The notes under the pieces were generated by a model. That model had not been told where the DNA came from, did not search any database, and saw only the letters and a list, made by a program, of their open reading frames with translations. The position numbers were made by a program, and so were the translations under genes. Source: Aquimarina sp. MMG016 (GTDB lineage: Bacteria > Bacteroidota > Bacteroidia > Flavobacteriales > Flavobacteriaceae). Taken from it: a stretch of 64,000 nt of DNA. The DNA is taken from assembly GCF_018100805.1 (NCBI RefSeq), contig NZ_JAGJEA010000001.1:310001-374000 (forward strand), written 5' to 3'. This document shows, piece after piece, positions 43,809 through 54,932 of the stretch (its first letter is position 1; every line of letters begins with the position of its first letter).

Positions 43809-45548
43809 CTAGTTATTTTTAAGTTTATCTGCCTGACCAGCCCAGTCGTCACGTTGTGCTCTACCAGGGAATGATCCGGTTATACTATCTAATAAATCGT
43901 ACTCTGTTTTGGTCATTTTACTCACCTGATCGAATGTAAAGATTCCGATCCCATTCAGCTTCTCTTCCATTTTAGGACCAATACCATTAACTTGCTTCAA
44001 GTCATCTGCAGTTTGGGTATTGGGATCAAAGGTTCCTATATTACCAAGTAGATTACTTATACTTTCCTTACTATCTTCAGCCTTAGCCTCAGTTTTCTCT
44101 GCAGGAGCTTCAGCTTCTTCTTTGGTTACTTCAGCTTTTACCTTTGGTAATTCATCTCTATGATCTATTCCTGCCTCTCTTAGCTTCTTATACTTCTCTC
44201 CAGAAGATTTTAGAATTGTTTTAACTTCTGCTTGTGCAATCACTGGGAATGTACGTGCATATAATAAGAATAATACAAAGAAAAACCCTATAGTACCAAT
44301 GAAAATTCCGATATCAACAAATGTTGGAGAGAACATCGTCCAAGATGATGGTAAGTAATCTCTGTGAAGTGAAGTCACAATAATTACAAAACGCTCAAAC
44401 CACATCCCTATATTCACAACTATCGAAATAATAAAAGAGAACATAATACTTCTTCTCAACTTAGGGAACCACATAAACTGTGGAGAGAATACATTACAAG
44501 ACATCATTGCCCAATATGCCCACCAGTAAGGACCAGTTGCTCTGTTTAAGAATGCATACTGTTCATACTCTACTCCTGAGTACCAGGCTATAAACAACTC
44601 GGTAATATACGCAACTCCAACAATAGAACCTGTAATCATAATTACAATGTTCATTAATTCTATATGTTGAATCGTAATATAGTTTTCTAGATTAGATACC
44701 TTTCTCATAATGATAAGAAGGGTATTTACCATTGCAAACCCTGAAAAAATTGCCCCCGCAACGAAATACGGTGGAAAGATAGTAGTATGCCATCCAGGAA
44801 TTACCGATGTAGCAAAGTCAAAGGATACAATAGTATGTACAGAAAGTACTAGTGGTGTTGCCAAACCTGCAAGTACTAAAGAAACCTCTTCAAAACGTTG
44901 CCAGTCTTTTGCTCTACCACTCCATCCAAAAGAAAGGATACTATAAATTCTTTTTGTAAAAGGAGTAATTGCACGGTCTCTAATCATTGCAAAATCAGGT
45001 AATAATCCCGTCCACCAGAATACTAATGAAACTGATAGATACGTAGAGATTGCAAATACATCCCAAAGAAGTGGAGAATTAAAGTTTACCCACAATGACC
45101 CAAACTGGTTTGGTATCGGTAATACCCAATACGCTAACCAAGGACGTCCCATGTGAATGATTGGGAATAAACCTGCCTGGATAACAGAAAAGATGGTCAT
45201 CGCCTCTGCAGATCGGTTAATCGCCATTCTCCATTTTTGACGGAATAACAATAGTACAGCAGAAATCAAGGTTCCTGCGTGACCGATACCTACCCACCAT
45301 ACAAAGTTGGTGATATCCCAGGCCCATCCTACTGTTTTATTTAATCCCCAGACTCCAATACCTGTGGATACTGTGTATATTATACAACCTATCCCCCAAA
45401 GGAAAGCAATAAGCGCGATGGAAAATACAATCCACCAAGATTTATTTGCTTTACCTTCAACCGGCGCTGCAACATCCACCGTTACATCGTGGTATGTTTT
45501 ATCTCCGGTAACTAAAGGTTTTCTTATAGGTGCTTCGTAATGAGACAT
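43809..45548 (-). CDS. actC: Alternative complex III quinol-binding subunit ActC with a helix-hairpin-helix tail
   Basis: A 579-residue NrfD/PsrC-type integral membrane subunit with about ten helices (roughly residues 40-450), forming the quinol-oxidising part of ACIII. GIGHAGTLISAVLLLFRQKW and FPIIHMGRPWLAYW are typical. The last 60 or so residues (DLKQVNGIGPKMEEKLNGIG, then TFDQVSKMTKTEYDLLDSI) form a helix-hairpin-helix-like domain of the type found in DNA-binding and ribosomal proteins, joined by an Ala/Glu/Lys-rich linker (about 470-510). Its purpose on a respiratory subunit is unknown. Confidence 0.95.
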   Translation of the reverse strand: MSHYEAPIRKPLVTGDKTYHDVTVDVAAPVEGKANKSWWIVFSIALIAFLWGIGCIIYTVSTGIGVWGLNKTVGWAWDITNFVWWVGIGHAGTLISAVLLLFRQKWRMAINRSAEAMTIFSVIQAGLFPIIHMGRPWLAYWVLPIPNQFGSLWVNFNSPLLWDVFAISTYLSVSLVFWWTGLLPDFAMIRDRAITPFTKRIYSILSFGWSGRAKDWQRFEEVSLVLAGLATPLVLSVHTIVSFDFATSVIPGWHTTIFPPYFVAGAIFSGFAMVNTLLIIMRKVSNLENYITIQHIELMNIVIMITGSIVGVAYITELFIAWYSGVEYEQYAFLNRATGPYWWAYWAMMSCNVFSPQFMWFPKLRRSIMFSFIISIVVNIGMWFERFVIIVTSLHRDYLPSSWTMFSPTFVDIGIFIGTIGFFFVLFLLYARTFPVIAQAEVKTILKSSGEKYKKLREAGIDHRDELPKVKAEVTKEEAEAPAEKTEAKAEDSKESISNLLGNIGTFDPNTQTADDLKQVNGIGPKMEEKLNGIGIFTFDQVSKMTKTEYDLLDSITGSFPGRAQRDDWAGQADKLKNN

Positions 45549-45585
45549 AATCCTTTATAATTGAATTGATTCTTTATTTAGTTAA

Positions 45586-48500
45586 TTAGGCTTCTGTAGT
45601 ATTTCTTACTTTAGTTTGGTACATCACATTTGGCTTAGTACCTACGTGCTCTAGTAAGTGATACATACGATTATCTTTTGTAAGCTTAGCTACTTTACTA
45701 TCCTTATCGTTGATATCTCCAAATACCATTGCTCCGGATGAACAAGCTGCTGAACAAGCTGTCTGGAATTCACCATCTTTTACTGGTCTTCCATCTCTCT
45801 TAGCATCCAAAATAGTCTTCTGAGTCATCTGGATACACATAGAACATTTTTCCATTACTCCTCTGGAGCGTACAGTAACATCAGGATTAATTACCATTCG
45901 ACCTAAGTCATTATTCATATGATAATCAAACTCATCATTATTACTATATAAGAACCAGTTGAATCTACGTACTTTATATGGACAGTTATTTGCACAATAT
46001 CTTGTACCTACACAACGGTTATAAGCCATGTGGTTTTGCCCTTGCCTACCGTGAGATGTAGCTGCCACTGGACATACAGTCTCACAAGGAGCGTGATTAC
46101 AGTGCTGACACATTACCGGTTGGAATACTACTTGTGGATTATCAGATGGGTTTTCCATCTCACCAAACTCTGACAAAGAGCTTCCTAATCCTGCAATATT
46201 ATCTTTCTTCTCATTATCGCTTGCAAAACTATCTTCTGAAGAGTAATAACGGTCAATTCTTAACCAATGCATATCACGAGATCTGCGAACTTCTGATTTA
46301 CCAACCACAGGAACATTGTTCTCTGCATGACAAGCAATCACACAAGCACCACATCCTGTACAGGCATTTAAGTCAATCGAAAGATTAAAGTGATGCCCAA
46401 TTGAACGATCAAACTCATCCCAAAGATCAACCTCTGGAGAAGTTACTTCATATTCTATATGATTTTTAGATACTTCAGGAATTGCATTCCATTCGTGATG
46501 ATCTTTAGTATTAAAAATCTCTAATGTCGTTTCCTTAACAATATCTCCACGCCCCATCAGCGTGTTATGTAACTGAACACAAGCAAATTCGTGTGTTCCT
46601 TCTGCAGCTTCTACAGAAACATTCTGTACTGCATTTAGGTTTTGATATAAAGGATACGCATTAACACCTACCTGCATTTCTTCTTTTAACCCTTGTGTCT
46701 TACCATATCCTAATGCTAATCCAACAGAACCCTGAGCCTGACCAGGTTGAATAATTACCGGGGCAACTACTTCTGCTCCATTTACAGTAACTTTTGCATA
46801 GCTTCCGTTTAAAGCGCCATTCGCTACATTTTCATTAGTTAGTCCTAACTGCTCTGCATCTGCTTTAGAAACTGTTAGATAATTATCCCAAGAAGCTCTG
46901 GAAATAGGGTCCGGCATTTCCTGCAACCAAGGGTTATTGGCTTGCTGACCATCTCCCATTGCAGTCTTAGTATATAATGTAAGCTCTAACCCGCTTGATT
47001 TTGCAGTAGACAATCTTCTTGCTGCTGCTCCAACATTTGGTCCTGCTGATGCTGAAGTTCCTTCTTCTATCTGATCTCCTTCTGGAGCTGCAATTGCTTC
47101 TACTAACTCTTCCTTAGGAAGTGCAGGAGTTACTAACACCCCATCATGAAGCGCTTGGCTCCACGAAGTACCTCCAAGAATACCTGTCCAGGTACTCTTT
47201 ATATAATCATGATACGTTGATGAATTTCCATTCCACTTCAGTAAAGTATCCTGAAATTGACGTGTATTAAATAAAGGTCTTATTGTAGGCTGTGTTAAAC
47301 TATAGCTTCCTTTCTTAAACTCTACATCACCCCAAGACTCAAGGTAATGAGGAGTAGTTGCTACATAATTACATAATGAAGTAGTCTCATCATTATGTGA
47401 ACTAAACGCTAAAGAAATACCAACTTTTTCCAGTCCGGTTTTAAATTCTGAAGCATTTGGTAATGAATATGCAGGATTTACACCAGCGATCAACAGACCT
47501 CCAACTTTTCCTGCATTCATATCTTTTACTAATTGAGCAACCGCCTTAGCATCACCCTGACGGATTTTGCGAGGTGTATTCTCATTAAATGCTTTACTAT
47601 TGATATGCTTATTAATAGCTAAAACTACTAATTGAGCATCTACATCCTGAATACCTGAAACAACAACTGCATTGCTTCCTGCTTTTTGGATTTGCTTTGC
47701 AGCTTTTACTACCTCAGCATCTAATTCAGGAGTTAGTGAACTTTTAGAACCTGAACCTGTTACATAAGCATATAATGCAGCTAATATTTGTTTTTGCTCA
47801 GATGGTTTTACAGGAACTCTTTTATCTGCATTAGCACCAGCCAAAGACATATTTGCTTCGAACTGAATGTGCTTAGACATTTTTCCGTTCTTAGGGATAC
47901 GACCAGTTGCATAACCTCCATCATATCCTCCACCTTGCCAGTCTCCTAAAAAGTCTGCACCAACACTAACAATAGTGTTTACTTTAGCAAAATCATAATC
48001 TGCAAGTGCTCTTTCTCCATACATCATCTGGTATGCATCCAAAGCCTCGCTATAAGAAACAGCATCATACACTACGTGTTTTACGTTTTGGTATTTTGCT
48101 TTAAATTCTGAAATTAATTTTGAAGTAGAAGGACTGGCGTATGTCTGAGTTAATAACACTAATTCTTTACCTCGGAGGTTATTCAATTGAGCAACAACCT
48201 CTTTATCCAAATCTTCCCAACTAACATCCTCACCATTTCTCTTTGGCCCTTGAAGGCGAGCACTATCATATAATGACAATACTGAAGCATGAACTCTAGC
48301 ATTTGCTTCTCCATTAGAAGTTGCAAGATTATTATTCTCTACTTTAATAGGACGACCTTCTCTAGTTTTGATCAAAACACTAGCAAAATCATACCCATCC
48401 GCTATAGTAGTAGCATAGTAGTTAGCCACACCAGGAACGATTCTCTCTGGTTGCACCACATAAGGAATTGACTTTTTAACTGGTCCTTCACAAGCTGCAA

Positions 48501-48702
48501 GCGTAGCTGCAGCAGTACTAAAACCTACATATTTAAGAAAATCACGACGAGTAGTTGACGAACTCTCTAAAGATGATTTATCTCCTAAAAACTCATCCGT
48601 AGGGATCTCCTGAACGAATTCATTTTGTTGTAGCGTCTCAACAATAGAGCTATTTTCGTTTAGCTCTTCAACACTTTTCCAGTATTTCTTGTTTGATGAC
48701 AT
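45586..48702 (-). CDS. actB: Alternative complex III subunit ActB (MoCo-fold/Fe-S)
   Basis: A 1038-residue subunit made of a molybdopterin-oxidoreductase-like domain without cofactor (about 80-740) fused to a ferredoxin-type Fe-S domain (about 750-1010). Cluster cysteines occur in CTGCGACVIACHAE, CQHCNHAPCETVCPVAATSH, CVGTRYCANNCPYKVRRF and CSMCIQ, enough for several clusters. A Tat-like signal sits late (TRRDFLKYVGFSTAAATLAA then Cys71), so export by Tat with lipid attachment at Cys71 is likely. It passes electrons from ActC-bound quinol toward the hemes. Confidence 0.95.
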   Translation of the reverse strand: MSSNKKYWKSVEELNENSSIVETLQQNEFVQEIPTDEFLGDKSSLESSSTTRRDFLKYVGFSTAAATLAACEGPVKKSIPYVVQPERIVPGVANYYATTIADGYDFASVLIKTREGRPIKVENNNLATSNGEANARVHASVLSLYDSARLQGPKRNGEDVSWEDLDKEVVAQLNNLRGKELVLLTQTYASPSTSKLISEFKAKYQNVKHVVYDAVSYSEALDAYQMMYGERALADYDFAKVNTIVSVGADFLGDWQGGGYDGGYATGRIPKNGKMSKHIQFEANMSLAGANADKRVPVKPSEQKQILAALYAYVTGSGSKSSLTPELDAEVVKAAKQIQKAGSNAVVVSGIQDVDAQLVVLAINKHINSKAFNENTPRKIRQGDAKAVAQLVKDMNAGKVGGLLIAGVNPAYSLPNASEFKTGLEKVGISLAFSSHNDETTSLCNYVATTPHYLESWGDVEFKKGSYSLTQPTIRPLFNTRQFQDTLLKWNGNSSTYHDYIKSTWTGILGGTSWSQALHDGVLVTPALPKEELVEAIAAPEGDQIEEGTSASAGPNVGAAARRLSTAKSSGLELTLYTKTAMGDGQQANNPWLQEMPDPISRASWDNYLTVSKADAEQLGLTNENVANGALNGSYAKVTVNGAEVVAPVIIQPGQAQGSVGLALGYGKTQGLKEEMQVGVNAYPLYQNLNAVQNVSVEAAEGTHEFACVQLHNTLMGRGDIVKETTLEIFNTKDHHEWNAIPEVSKNHIEYEVTSPEVDLWDEFDRSIGHHFNLSIDLNACTGCGACVIACHAENNVPVVGKSEVRRSRDMHWLRIDRYYSSEDSFASDNEKKDNIAGLGSSLSEFGEMENPSDNPQVVFQPVMCQHCNHAPCETVCPVAATSHGRQGQNHMAYNRCVGTRYCANNCPYKVRRFNWFLYSNNDEFDYHMNNDLGRMVINPDVTVRSRGVMEKCSMCIQMTQKTILDAKRDGRPVKDGEFQTACSAACSSGAMVFGDINDKDSKVAKLTKDNRMYHLLEHVGTKPNVMYQTKVRNTTEA

Positions 48703-48755
48703 ATATAATTGATATTAGCTTCTTACTTATTTCCGCCTAAGCGAACATTTTTTTA

Positions 48756-50069
48756 TTAATAATGACACTTACCACATTCCAGTCCACCCATCTGAGCAGC
48801 TGTTAACTGGTCAACACCATATTTCTTAGAAAGTTCTTTATGAATTTTCTCGTAATATTCGTTATCTGCAACATTTACATTGGTTTCTCTGTGACAGTTA
48901 ATACACCATCCCATAGTTAATGGAGCATACTGATACATAATTTCCATTTCTTCCACTGGTCCGTGACAAGTCTGACACTCCACTCCCGCAACACTTACGT
49001 GCTGAGAGTGATTGAAATATGCAAAATCAGGAAGGTTATGTATGCGAACCCATTTTACTGGCTTGGTTTCACCAGTATATGCTTGCTTTTCTGTATCCCA
49101 ACCTACAGCATCATATAACTTCAGAATCTCTTTATCATAAAACTCCTTAGAATAATCTGCAGTAGCAGTGGATTCTGCCACTTCACTTATAGATTTGTGA
49201 CAATTCATACAAACATTAAGAGAAGGTATCCCTGAGTGTTTTGAAACTCTAGCTGAAGAGTGACAATATTTGCACTCTATCTTATTATCTCCAGCGTGGA
49301 TTTTATGAGAATAGTGAATTGGTTGTATCGGAGCATATCCTTGATCAACGCCAACCTGCATAAAGTACCCATATACAAAGTATCCACTCGCCAACAATAA
49401 GAATATTGCTGTAACCAATACTAAGAACTGATTCTGAATAAAAGCTTTCCAGATTGGAGTTCTTCCTTCTGTTTCAGGTAATTCTATATCATTAGCTTCT
49501 GCAAAATTTCTAAGTGTTTTATTCACTAAAAACAGAACGGTTACTAACATTAAGAACACCAAGGCAAGTAAACCTAAAACAATATCCATAGAAATCCCCT
49601 GATCTACAGGTTCAGAACCAATAATCTTCTGACCTACTGGAGGATCTGCTTTTGGAACCATAACATAGGCCAAAATATTGTCGATGTCTGTATTACTCAA
49701 CTGCGGGAACGCATTCATCGCAGTCTTGTTGTACTCTTCGTAAATAGCTATTGCTTTAGCATCACCAGAAGCAATCATTGCAGCACTATTCTTTATCCAA
49801 GAGTATAACCATTCTCTCTCGTACTTATCCGCAACCCCAAAAAGAGCTGGCCCAGTCATTTTTTTATAACGTCTGTGACACGCAGCACAAAGCGATTTGA
49901 ATAACGCTTCTCCTTTTGCCACATCACCACCAGAAGTAGTTTCTGTAGGCGCTGCAGCATCAACAGCTGCTTCATCCTGTGCAAAGACAGGATTAAAAAA
50001 AGTAAATAAAAAAACAGTTCCTAGAAGTAGGAGTTTAGAGGCTGAATTTCGGTGTTTCACCTGTTTCAT
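48756..50069 (-). CDS. actA: Alternative complex III subunit ActA, multiheme cytochrome c
   Basis: A 437-residue subunit with a signal peptide (ending PVFAQ), a fused monoheme cytochrome c domain (CAACH near residue 61, with AYVMVPKA offering a Met ligand), two membrane helices (about 158-182 and 214-237), and a C-terminal pentaheme domain (CKYCH, CMNCH, CQTCH, CINCH, CGKCH). Six CxxCH motifs in all. The fused N-terminal cytochrome is a variation on the plain pentaheme ActA. It is the first gene of the act-cox operon, behind a -7 box at 50164-50171. Confidence 0.94.
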   Translation of the reverse strand: MKQVKHRNSASKLLLLGTVFLFTFFNPVFAQDEAAVDAAAPTETTSGGDVAKGEALFKSLCAACHRRYKKMTGPALFGVADKYEREWLYSWIKNSAAMIASGDAKAIAIYEEYNKTAMNAFPQLSNTDIDNILAYVMVPKADPPVGQKIIGSEPVDQGISMDIVLGLLALVFLMLVTVLFLVNKTLRNFAEANDIELPETEGRTPIWKAFIQNQFLVLVTAIFLLLASGYFVYGYFMQVGVDQGYAPIQPIHYSHKIHAGDNKIECKYCHSSARVSKHSGIPSLNVCMNCHKSISEVAESTATADYSKEFYDKEILKLYDAVGWDTEKQAYTGETKPVKWVRIHNLPDFAYFNHSQHVSVAGVECQTCHGPVEEMEIMYQYAPLTMGWCINCHRETNVNVADNEYYEKIHKELSKKYGVDQLTAAQMGGLECGKCHY

Positions 50070-50163
50070 ATTATCAAGTAGAATTATCGTCTTAACTTTG
50101 GCATGGTTTTTTCACTCTATCGTTTGAAAAAAGCACAAAAAACCACCACTTTTAATTCGACAG

Positions 50164-50171
50164 CAAAAGTA
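50164..50171 (-). promoter_or_regulatory. act-cox operon promoter -7 box
   Basis: TACTTTTG on the minus strand matches TAnnTTTG, about 95 bases before the actA start; a TTTCC about 20 bases upstream may serve as the -33 element. Confidence 0.5.
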
Positions 50172-50244
50172 CTATAATAAGTCGATTTTGGAAATGTTAG
50201 CGAACTGTTAAGTGGTAATTTATAATAATTCTAAATAATATTTT

Positions 50245-50277
50245 TTGACAATTTTGAGTTATTAAACTATAACTTTG
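50245..50277 (+). promoter_or_regulatory. Promoter of the SPOR protein gene
   Basis: TTG at 50245-50247 and TAACTTTG at 50270-50277 form a Bacteroidota-type promoter with a slightly long spacer (22 bases), 17 bases before the ATG. Confidence 0.6.
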
Positions 50278-50294
50278 CAGCAAATTAATTTGTA

Positions 50295-50762
50295 ATGAGA
50301 ATTTTAAGTAAACGAAACTTTATTTTCCTACCCGGTTTTTGCCTTTTTGGAATCCTTGGAACACAAGCTCAAGAAACCCCAAAAACTAACCCAACCGACT
50401 CAATCGTTAATAATTTTATTGCCGAAAACATCACGTTTGAACCCCAAGAAGCAACTGTGACTATAAACCAGGACCCCAGAATTCAAAGATTATTAGACAT
50501 AAAAGCTAAAATGGATAAGGATGGAGAGTTTAGTGATCGATACAGGATTCAGCTTTATTATGGAAATCTAGTGAAGGCCAATGAAGTTGAAAAAGCTGCA
50601 AAAGAAGCTTTTCCTAAATGGGAAACAGATATTAAATGGGAAACTCCAAATTACAAGGTGTGGATAGGTAACTACAGAACCAAATTGGAAGCAGACAGAG
50701 CTTTAAAAGAAATTAAAACAGTGTTTGTTGAGGCCTTTTCTTTCAAACCAGAAAAGAACTAA
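50295..50762 (+). CDS. SPOR domain protein
   Basis: A 155-residue exported protein: signal peptide (MRILSKRNFIFLPGFCLFGI...TQAQ), a linker, then a C-terminal SPOR domain (about 80-152: YRIQLYYGNLVKANEVEKAA, then PNYKVWIGNYRTKLEADRAL). SPOR domains bind denuded peptidoglycan glycans, usually at the division site. It stands alone between the act operon and infB and ends in a shared terminator. Confidence 0.85.
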   Translation: MRILSKRNFIFLPGFCLFGILGTQAQETPKTNPTDSIVNNFIAENITFEPQEATVTINQDPRIQRLLDIKAKMDKDGEFSDRYRIQLYYGNLVKANEVEKAAKEAFPKWETDIKWETPNYKVWIGNYRTKLEADRALKEIKTVFVEAFSFKPEKN

Positions 50763-50782
50763 TATATTTTATAATATTATAA

Positions 50783-50821
50783 GCAAAAAAAAGACCGGTA
50801 ATTTACCGGTCTTTTTTTTGC
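50783..50821. terminator. Bidirectional terminator between the SPOR gene and infB
   Basis: A perfect 19-bp inverted repeat around position 50802: eight A residues, GACCGGTAA, then TTACCGGTC and eight T residues. The A/T runs serve as T-tails for both converging genes. Confidence 0.92.
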
Positions 50822-50840
50822 TTATATGAATGTATTGTGA

Positions 50841-53642
50841 TTACAATTTCTTCTTAACAGCTACTTCCTGATAAGCTTCTATTACATCACCTTCTCTAAT
50901 ATCATTGTAGTTTTTAATTTGCATACCACAATCATACCCTTTAGACACTTCCTTCACATCATCCTTGAAACGTTTTAGAGACGCTAATTCTCCAGTATAG
51001 ACAACAACTCCTTCTCTGATTAAACGAATTCCTGAATTACGGAAGATTTTACCACTCTGAACCATACAACCGGCAATAGTACCAATCTTAGATATTTTAA
51101 ATGTCTCTCTGATCTCTGCAGTACCAGTAATCTCTTCCTTCATCACTGGAGAAAGCATTCCTTCCATTGCATCTTTAAGATCATTGATCGCATCATAGAT
51201 AATTGAGTATGTTCTGATATCGATTTCTTCTTTATCAGCCACCTGTCGCGCATTACCTGCTGGTCTCACATTAAATCCAATAATAATTGCATCAGATGCA
51301 GACGCTAACAACACATCACTCTCTGTAATTGCACCAACAGCTTTGTGAATAATATTCACATGAATCTCTTCTGTAGATAACTTCTGGAAAGAATCTGTCA
51401 ATGCCTCAACTGAACCATCAACATCACCTTTAAGAATAATATTCAACTCTTTAAAGTCTCCAAGAGCAATACGACGTCCAATTTCATCTAATGTGATATG
51501 TCGTTGTGTACGAACAGATTGTTCTCTATGTAATTGAGCACGCTTAGAAGCAATATCTTTGGCCTCTCTCTCATCTTCTAACACACTAAACTTATCACCA
51601 GCTTGAGGAGCACCGTCTAAACCTAAAATTGATACCGGTGTAGAAGGCCCTGCTTCTTTAACATTATTACCACGTTCATCCTGCATCGCTTTTACCTTAC
51701 CACTATTCTTACCGGCAAGAACATAATCTCCTACACGAAGTGTTCCTGTTTGCACTAAAATAGTAGATACATATCCACGACCCTTATCCAAGAAAGCCTC
51801 AACTACAGTACCCGAAGCTAATCTTTCCGGATTTGCTTTAAGCTCTAGTATTTCAGCTTCTAATAAGACTTTTTCTAATAATTCTTTCACTCCCTGACCA
51901 GTTTTAGCAGAAATATCGTGAGACTGAATTTTTCCTCCCCAATCTTCTACCAAAAGGTTCATGGAAGCTAATTTTTCTTTAATTTTATCAGGATTTGCCT
52001 CTTGTCGATCCACTTTATTAATTGCAAAGACAATAGGAACTCCTGCAGCCTGAGCATGACTAATTGCCTCTTTGGTCTGTGGCATTACATCATCATCTGC
52101 AGCAATTACGATAATAGCCAAATCCGTTACTTGTGCACCACGAGCACGCATTGCCGTAAACGCTTCGTGACCTGGTGTATCCAGAAATGCTATTTTCTGA
52201 CCATTTTCTAATTGCACTCCATATGCACCTATGTGTTGTGTTATACCTCCACTCTCTCCTGCGATCACATTTTCTTCTCGAATATAATCTAGCAGCGATG
52301 TTTTACCGTGGTCAACGTGACCCATAACAGTAACTATTGGAGCTCTATCTACTAAATCCTCAGGTGCATCTACAACCTCTTCTATTGAATCCTCTATATC
52401 TGCGGTTACAAAATCTACTTCGTACCCAAATTCATCTGCAACAATAGAAAGTGTTTCTGCATCCAATCGCTGATTCATCGTCACCATAATTCCCAATGAC
52501 ATACAAGCAGAAATCACTTGAGTCGTAGGAACACTCATCATTGTAGCAACTTCAGAAACAGTAACAAACTCTGTCACTTTAAGCACCTTGCTTTCTTGTT
52601 CCTGTTGTGCAACATCATCTTCTACTTTCTGACGGTGTTGATCTCTTTTATCTCTACGATACTTTGCAGCTTTGGATTTATTAGATTTACCTTGAAGTTT
52701 TTCTAAGGTTTCTCTTACCTGCTTCTGTACTTCTTCTTCACTAGGCTCTTCCTTAACAATAGCTGGCTTTCTTCCTTTTCCAGGACCTCCACCTCGTCCT
52801 CGGTTTCCACCACCACGGTTTCCACCACCACGGTTTCCACCTTGTTGACCTCCACCTGGTCTTCCTCCAGAACCTGGAGCACCTTCCTTGCTAATTCGAC
52901 GACGACGTTTTTTAGGATCTCCTCCAGCTTTAGATTTATCTGATTTCTCTTCTTTTTTCTTTACAGGTTTTTTAAACTGTGCTAAATCAATCTTCTGACC
53001 CGTAAAATTAGGGCCATCCAGTTTTTTATACTGAGTCTTAACCTTTTCCGGCTCTGCAGAAACTTCTGATTCCGGAGCTACCGGCTCATCTTTTTTAACC
53101 TCAGGAGCTTTCTCCTGCACAACAGGTTTTTTCTCCTCTTGTTTAGGTGCTTCTTTAGTAATTTTAATACCCACTTTCTTAGGTCTATTAGAAACTACTT
53201 CCGGTTCTTTAGGCTTTTCTACTTCTTTCTCCTTCTTAGGTAGCTCTACAACTTTTTCTTCGGGCTGCGGTTGTGGCTCTTCCTCTTTTTTATTCAACTC
53301 AATTTTACCCACTTGCTTAGGGCCACTTAATTGAGCTTTGGCTTTTATGACATCTCTAGCTTCAGCACGTTTACGTTTTTCTTCCTGCTCGCTTTCAATC
53401 TGCACACGCAATGCCTCTTTCTCTTTCCTTTTTTCTTCTCCGACCTCTTTTGAAGCTACCTTCTTACTCTTATCCGTCTGAAATTCATCACACAAGAGCT
53501 GATAGATCTCTGAAGAAATTTTTGTGGTAGGACGCGCGTCTATCTCGTGACCTTTTGAATTCAAAAAGTCAACAGCCCGATCTAGCGAGATATTGAATTC
53601 GCGTAATACCTTATTTAATCTCATTGTTCTTGCTTCAGCCAT
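50841..53642 (-). CDS. infB: Translation initiation factor IF-2
   Basis: A 933-residue GTPase that places initiator tRNA on the ribosome. An N-terminal IF2_N domain ([20 protein letters not shown]) is followed by a long charged linker (about 60-320), including a Gly/Arg/Asn-rich run encoded by 15-base tandem repeats, then a second IF2_N ([20 protein letters not shown]), the G domain ([33 protein letters not shown]), and domains II-IV. Order rimP-nusA-infB is the classic translation/transcription operon. Confidence 0.97.
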   Translation of the reverse strand: MAEARTMRLNKVLREFNISLDRAVDFLNSKGHEIDARPTTKISSEIYQLLCDEFQTDKSKKVASKEVGEEKRKEKEALRVQIESEQEEKRKRAEARDVIKAKAQLSGPKQVGKIELNKKEEEPQPQPEEKVVELPKKEKEVEKPKEPEVVSNRPKKVGIKITKEAPKQEEKKPVVQEKAPEVKKDEPVAPESEVSAEPEKVKTQYKKLDGPNFTGQKIDLAQFKKPVKKKEEKSDKSKAGGDPKKRRRRISKEGAPGSGGRPGGGQQGGNRGGGNRGGGNRGRGGGPGKGRKPAIVKEEPSEEEVQKQVRETLEKLQGKSNKSKAAKYRRDKRDQHRQKVEDDVAQQEQESKVLKVTEFVTVSEVATMMSVPTTQVISACMSLGIMVTMNQRLDAETLSIVADEFGYEVDFVTADIEDSIEEVVDAPEDLVDRAPIVTVMGHVDHGKTSLLDYIREENVIAGESGGITQHIGAYGVQLENGQKIAFLDTPGHEAFTAMRARGAQVTDLAIIVIAADDDVMPQTKEAISHAQAAGVPIVFAINKVDRQEANPDKIKEKLASMNLLVEDWGGKIQSHDISAKTGQGVKELLEKVLLEAEILELKANPERLASGTVVEAFLDKGRGYVSTILVQTGTLRVGDYVLAGKNSGKVKAMQDERGNNVKEAGPSTPVSILGLDGAPQAGDKFSVLEDEREAKDIASKRAQLHREQSVRTQRHITLDEIGRRIALGDFKELNIILKGDVDGSVEALTDSFQKLSTEEIHVNIIHKAVGAITESDVLLASASDAIIIGFNVRPAGNARQVADKEEIDIRTYSIIYDAINDLKDAMEGMLSPVMKEEITGTAEIRETFKISKIGTIAGCMVQSGKIFRNSGIRLIREGVVVYTGELASLKRFKDDVKEVSKGYDCGMQIKNYNDIREGDVIEAYQEVAVKKKL
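52801..52841. repeat. 15-base tandem repeat in infB linker
   Basis: The unit CGGTTTCCACCACCA occurs at 52801 and 52816 and partially at 52831. On the coding strand it gives repeated Gly-Gly-Asn-Arg-Gly units in the disordered linker of IF-2. Copy number may vary between strains. Confidence 0.75.
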
Positions 53643-53687
53643 AAATGCCTCTTTATTTAATGCTCAAATATAAATTAATTGTATTTA

Positions 53688-54920
53688 TTAATCTTCAAAT
53701 TCTGATTTTAATATTCGAACTACCTCTGATACAGTCTCCTCTTCGAGATCAGTACGTTTCACTAAATCTGCCACATCCTGTTCTAAAATACTTTTCGCTG
53801 TATCCAAACCAATTTTAGCAAATTCTTCGATAATCCAAGAATCTATTTCATCAGAAAACTCAGTTAATTCTACATCTTCTTCAACACCTTCTCTATACAC
53901 ATCTATTTCGTAACCAGTTAATTGACCAGCTAATCGAATATTGTGACCACCTCTACCGATGGCTTTAGAAACTTCTTCCGGTTTTAGCATTACCTCAGCT
54001 CTACTTCCTTCTTCATCCATTTTCACAGAGGTAATCCTCGCAGGACTTAAAGCCCTGGTGATGTATAACTGCACATTATTAGTATAGTTAATAACATCTA
54101 TATTTTCATTCCCTAATTCACGCACAATTCCATGAATTCTAGACCCTTTCATACCAACACACGCTCCAACAGGATCAATTCTATCATCATAAGAATCCAC
54201 AGCAACTTTAGCTTTCTCACCTGGAATTCTTACCACTTTCTTCACTGTAATCAAACCATCAAACACTTCAGGAATCTCAGACTCGAATAATTTCTCTAAG
54301 AATAATGGTGATGTTCTAGACATTATTATTGCCGGTTTATTACCTTTTAATTCTACAGACTCGATAACTCCTCGAACATTTTCTCCTTTTCTAAAGAAAT
54401 CTGATGGTATCTGTCTATCTTTTGGAAGAATGATTTCGTTACCTTCATCATCAAGAAGTATAATTGCTCTATGTCTAATATGATGCACCTCTGCAGTATA
54501 GATCTCTCCTTCTAATTCTTTAAATTGCTTGTAAATATTCGTATTATCATGTTCATGAATCTTAGAAATCAAATTCTGACGTAAAGCTAAAATAGAACGT
54601 CTTCCCAGATCAATTAGCTTTACTTCCTGCGAAACATCTTCACCAATTTCAAAATCAGGTTCTATTTTTTGTGCTTCTGTCAATGAAATTTCCTGATTAC
54701 CATCCTCTACTTCTCCATCAGCAACTACAATACGGTTTCTCCAAATTTCTAAATCCCCTTTATCAGGATTTATAATGATATCGAAATTATCATCACTACC
54801 AAATTTCTTCTTTAGAGCATTTCTAAATACATCTTCTAAGATCGACATCAACGTCACTCGATCTATAAATTTATCGTCCTTGAATTCTGAAAATGATTCT
54901 ATTAATGCGATATTTTCCAT
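53688..54920 (-). CDS. nusA: Transcription termination/antitermination factor NusA
   Basis: A 410-residue NusA: N-terminal RNA polymerase-binding domain (MENIALIESFSEFKDDKFID), S1 domain (about 130-200), and two KH domains (KVAVDSYDDRIDPVGACVGM; KAIGRGGHNIRLAGQLTGY). It lacks the acidic repeats found in E. coli, as is usual in Bacteroidota. It lies 12 bases after rimP and 45 before infB. Confidence 0.96.
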   Translation of the reverse strand: MENIALIESFSEFKDDKFIDRVTLMSILEDVFRNALKKKFGSDDNFDIIINPDKGDLEIWRNRIVVADGEVEDGNQEISLTEAQKIEPDFEIGEDVSQEVKLIDLGRRSILALRQNLISKIHEHDNTNIYKQFKELEGEIYTAEVHHIRHRAIILLDDEGNEIILPKDRQIPSDFFRKGENVRGVIESVELKGNKPAIIMSRTSPLFLEKLFESEIPEVFDGLITVKKVVRIPGEKAKVAVDSYDDRIDPVGACVGMKGSRIHGIVRELGNENIDVINYTNNVQLYITRALSPARITSVKMDEEGSRAEVMLKPEEVSKAIGRGGHNIRLAGQLTGYEIDVYREGVEEDVELTEFSDEIDSWIIEEFAKIGLDTAKSILEQDVADLVKRTDLEEETVSEVVRILKSEFED

Positions 54921-54932
54921 ATCAATCTATAA

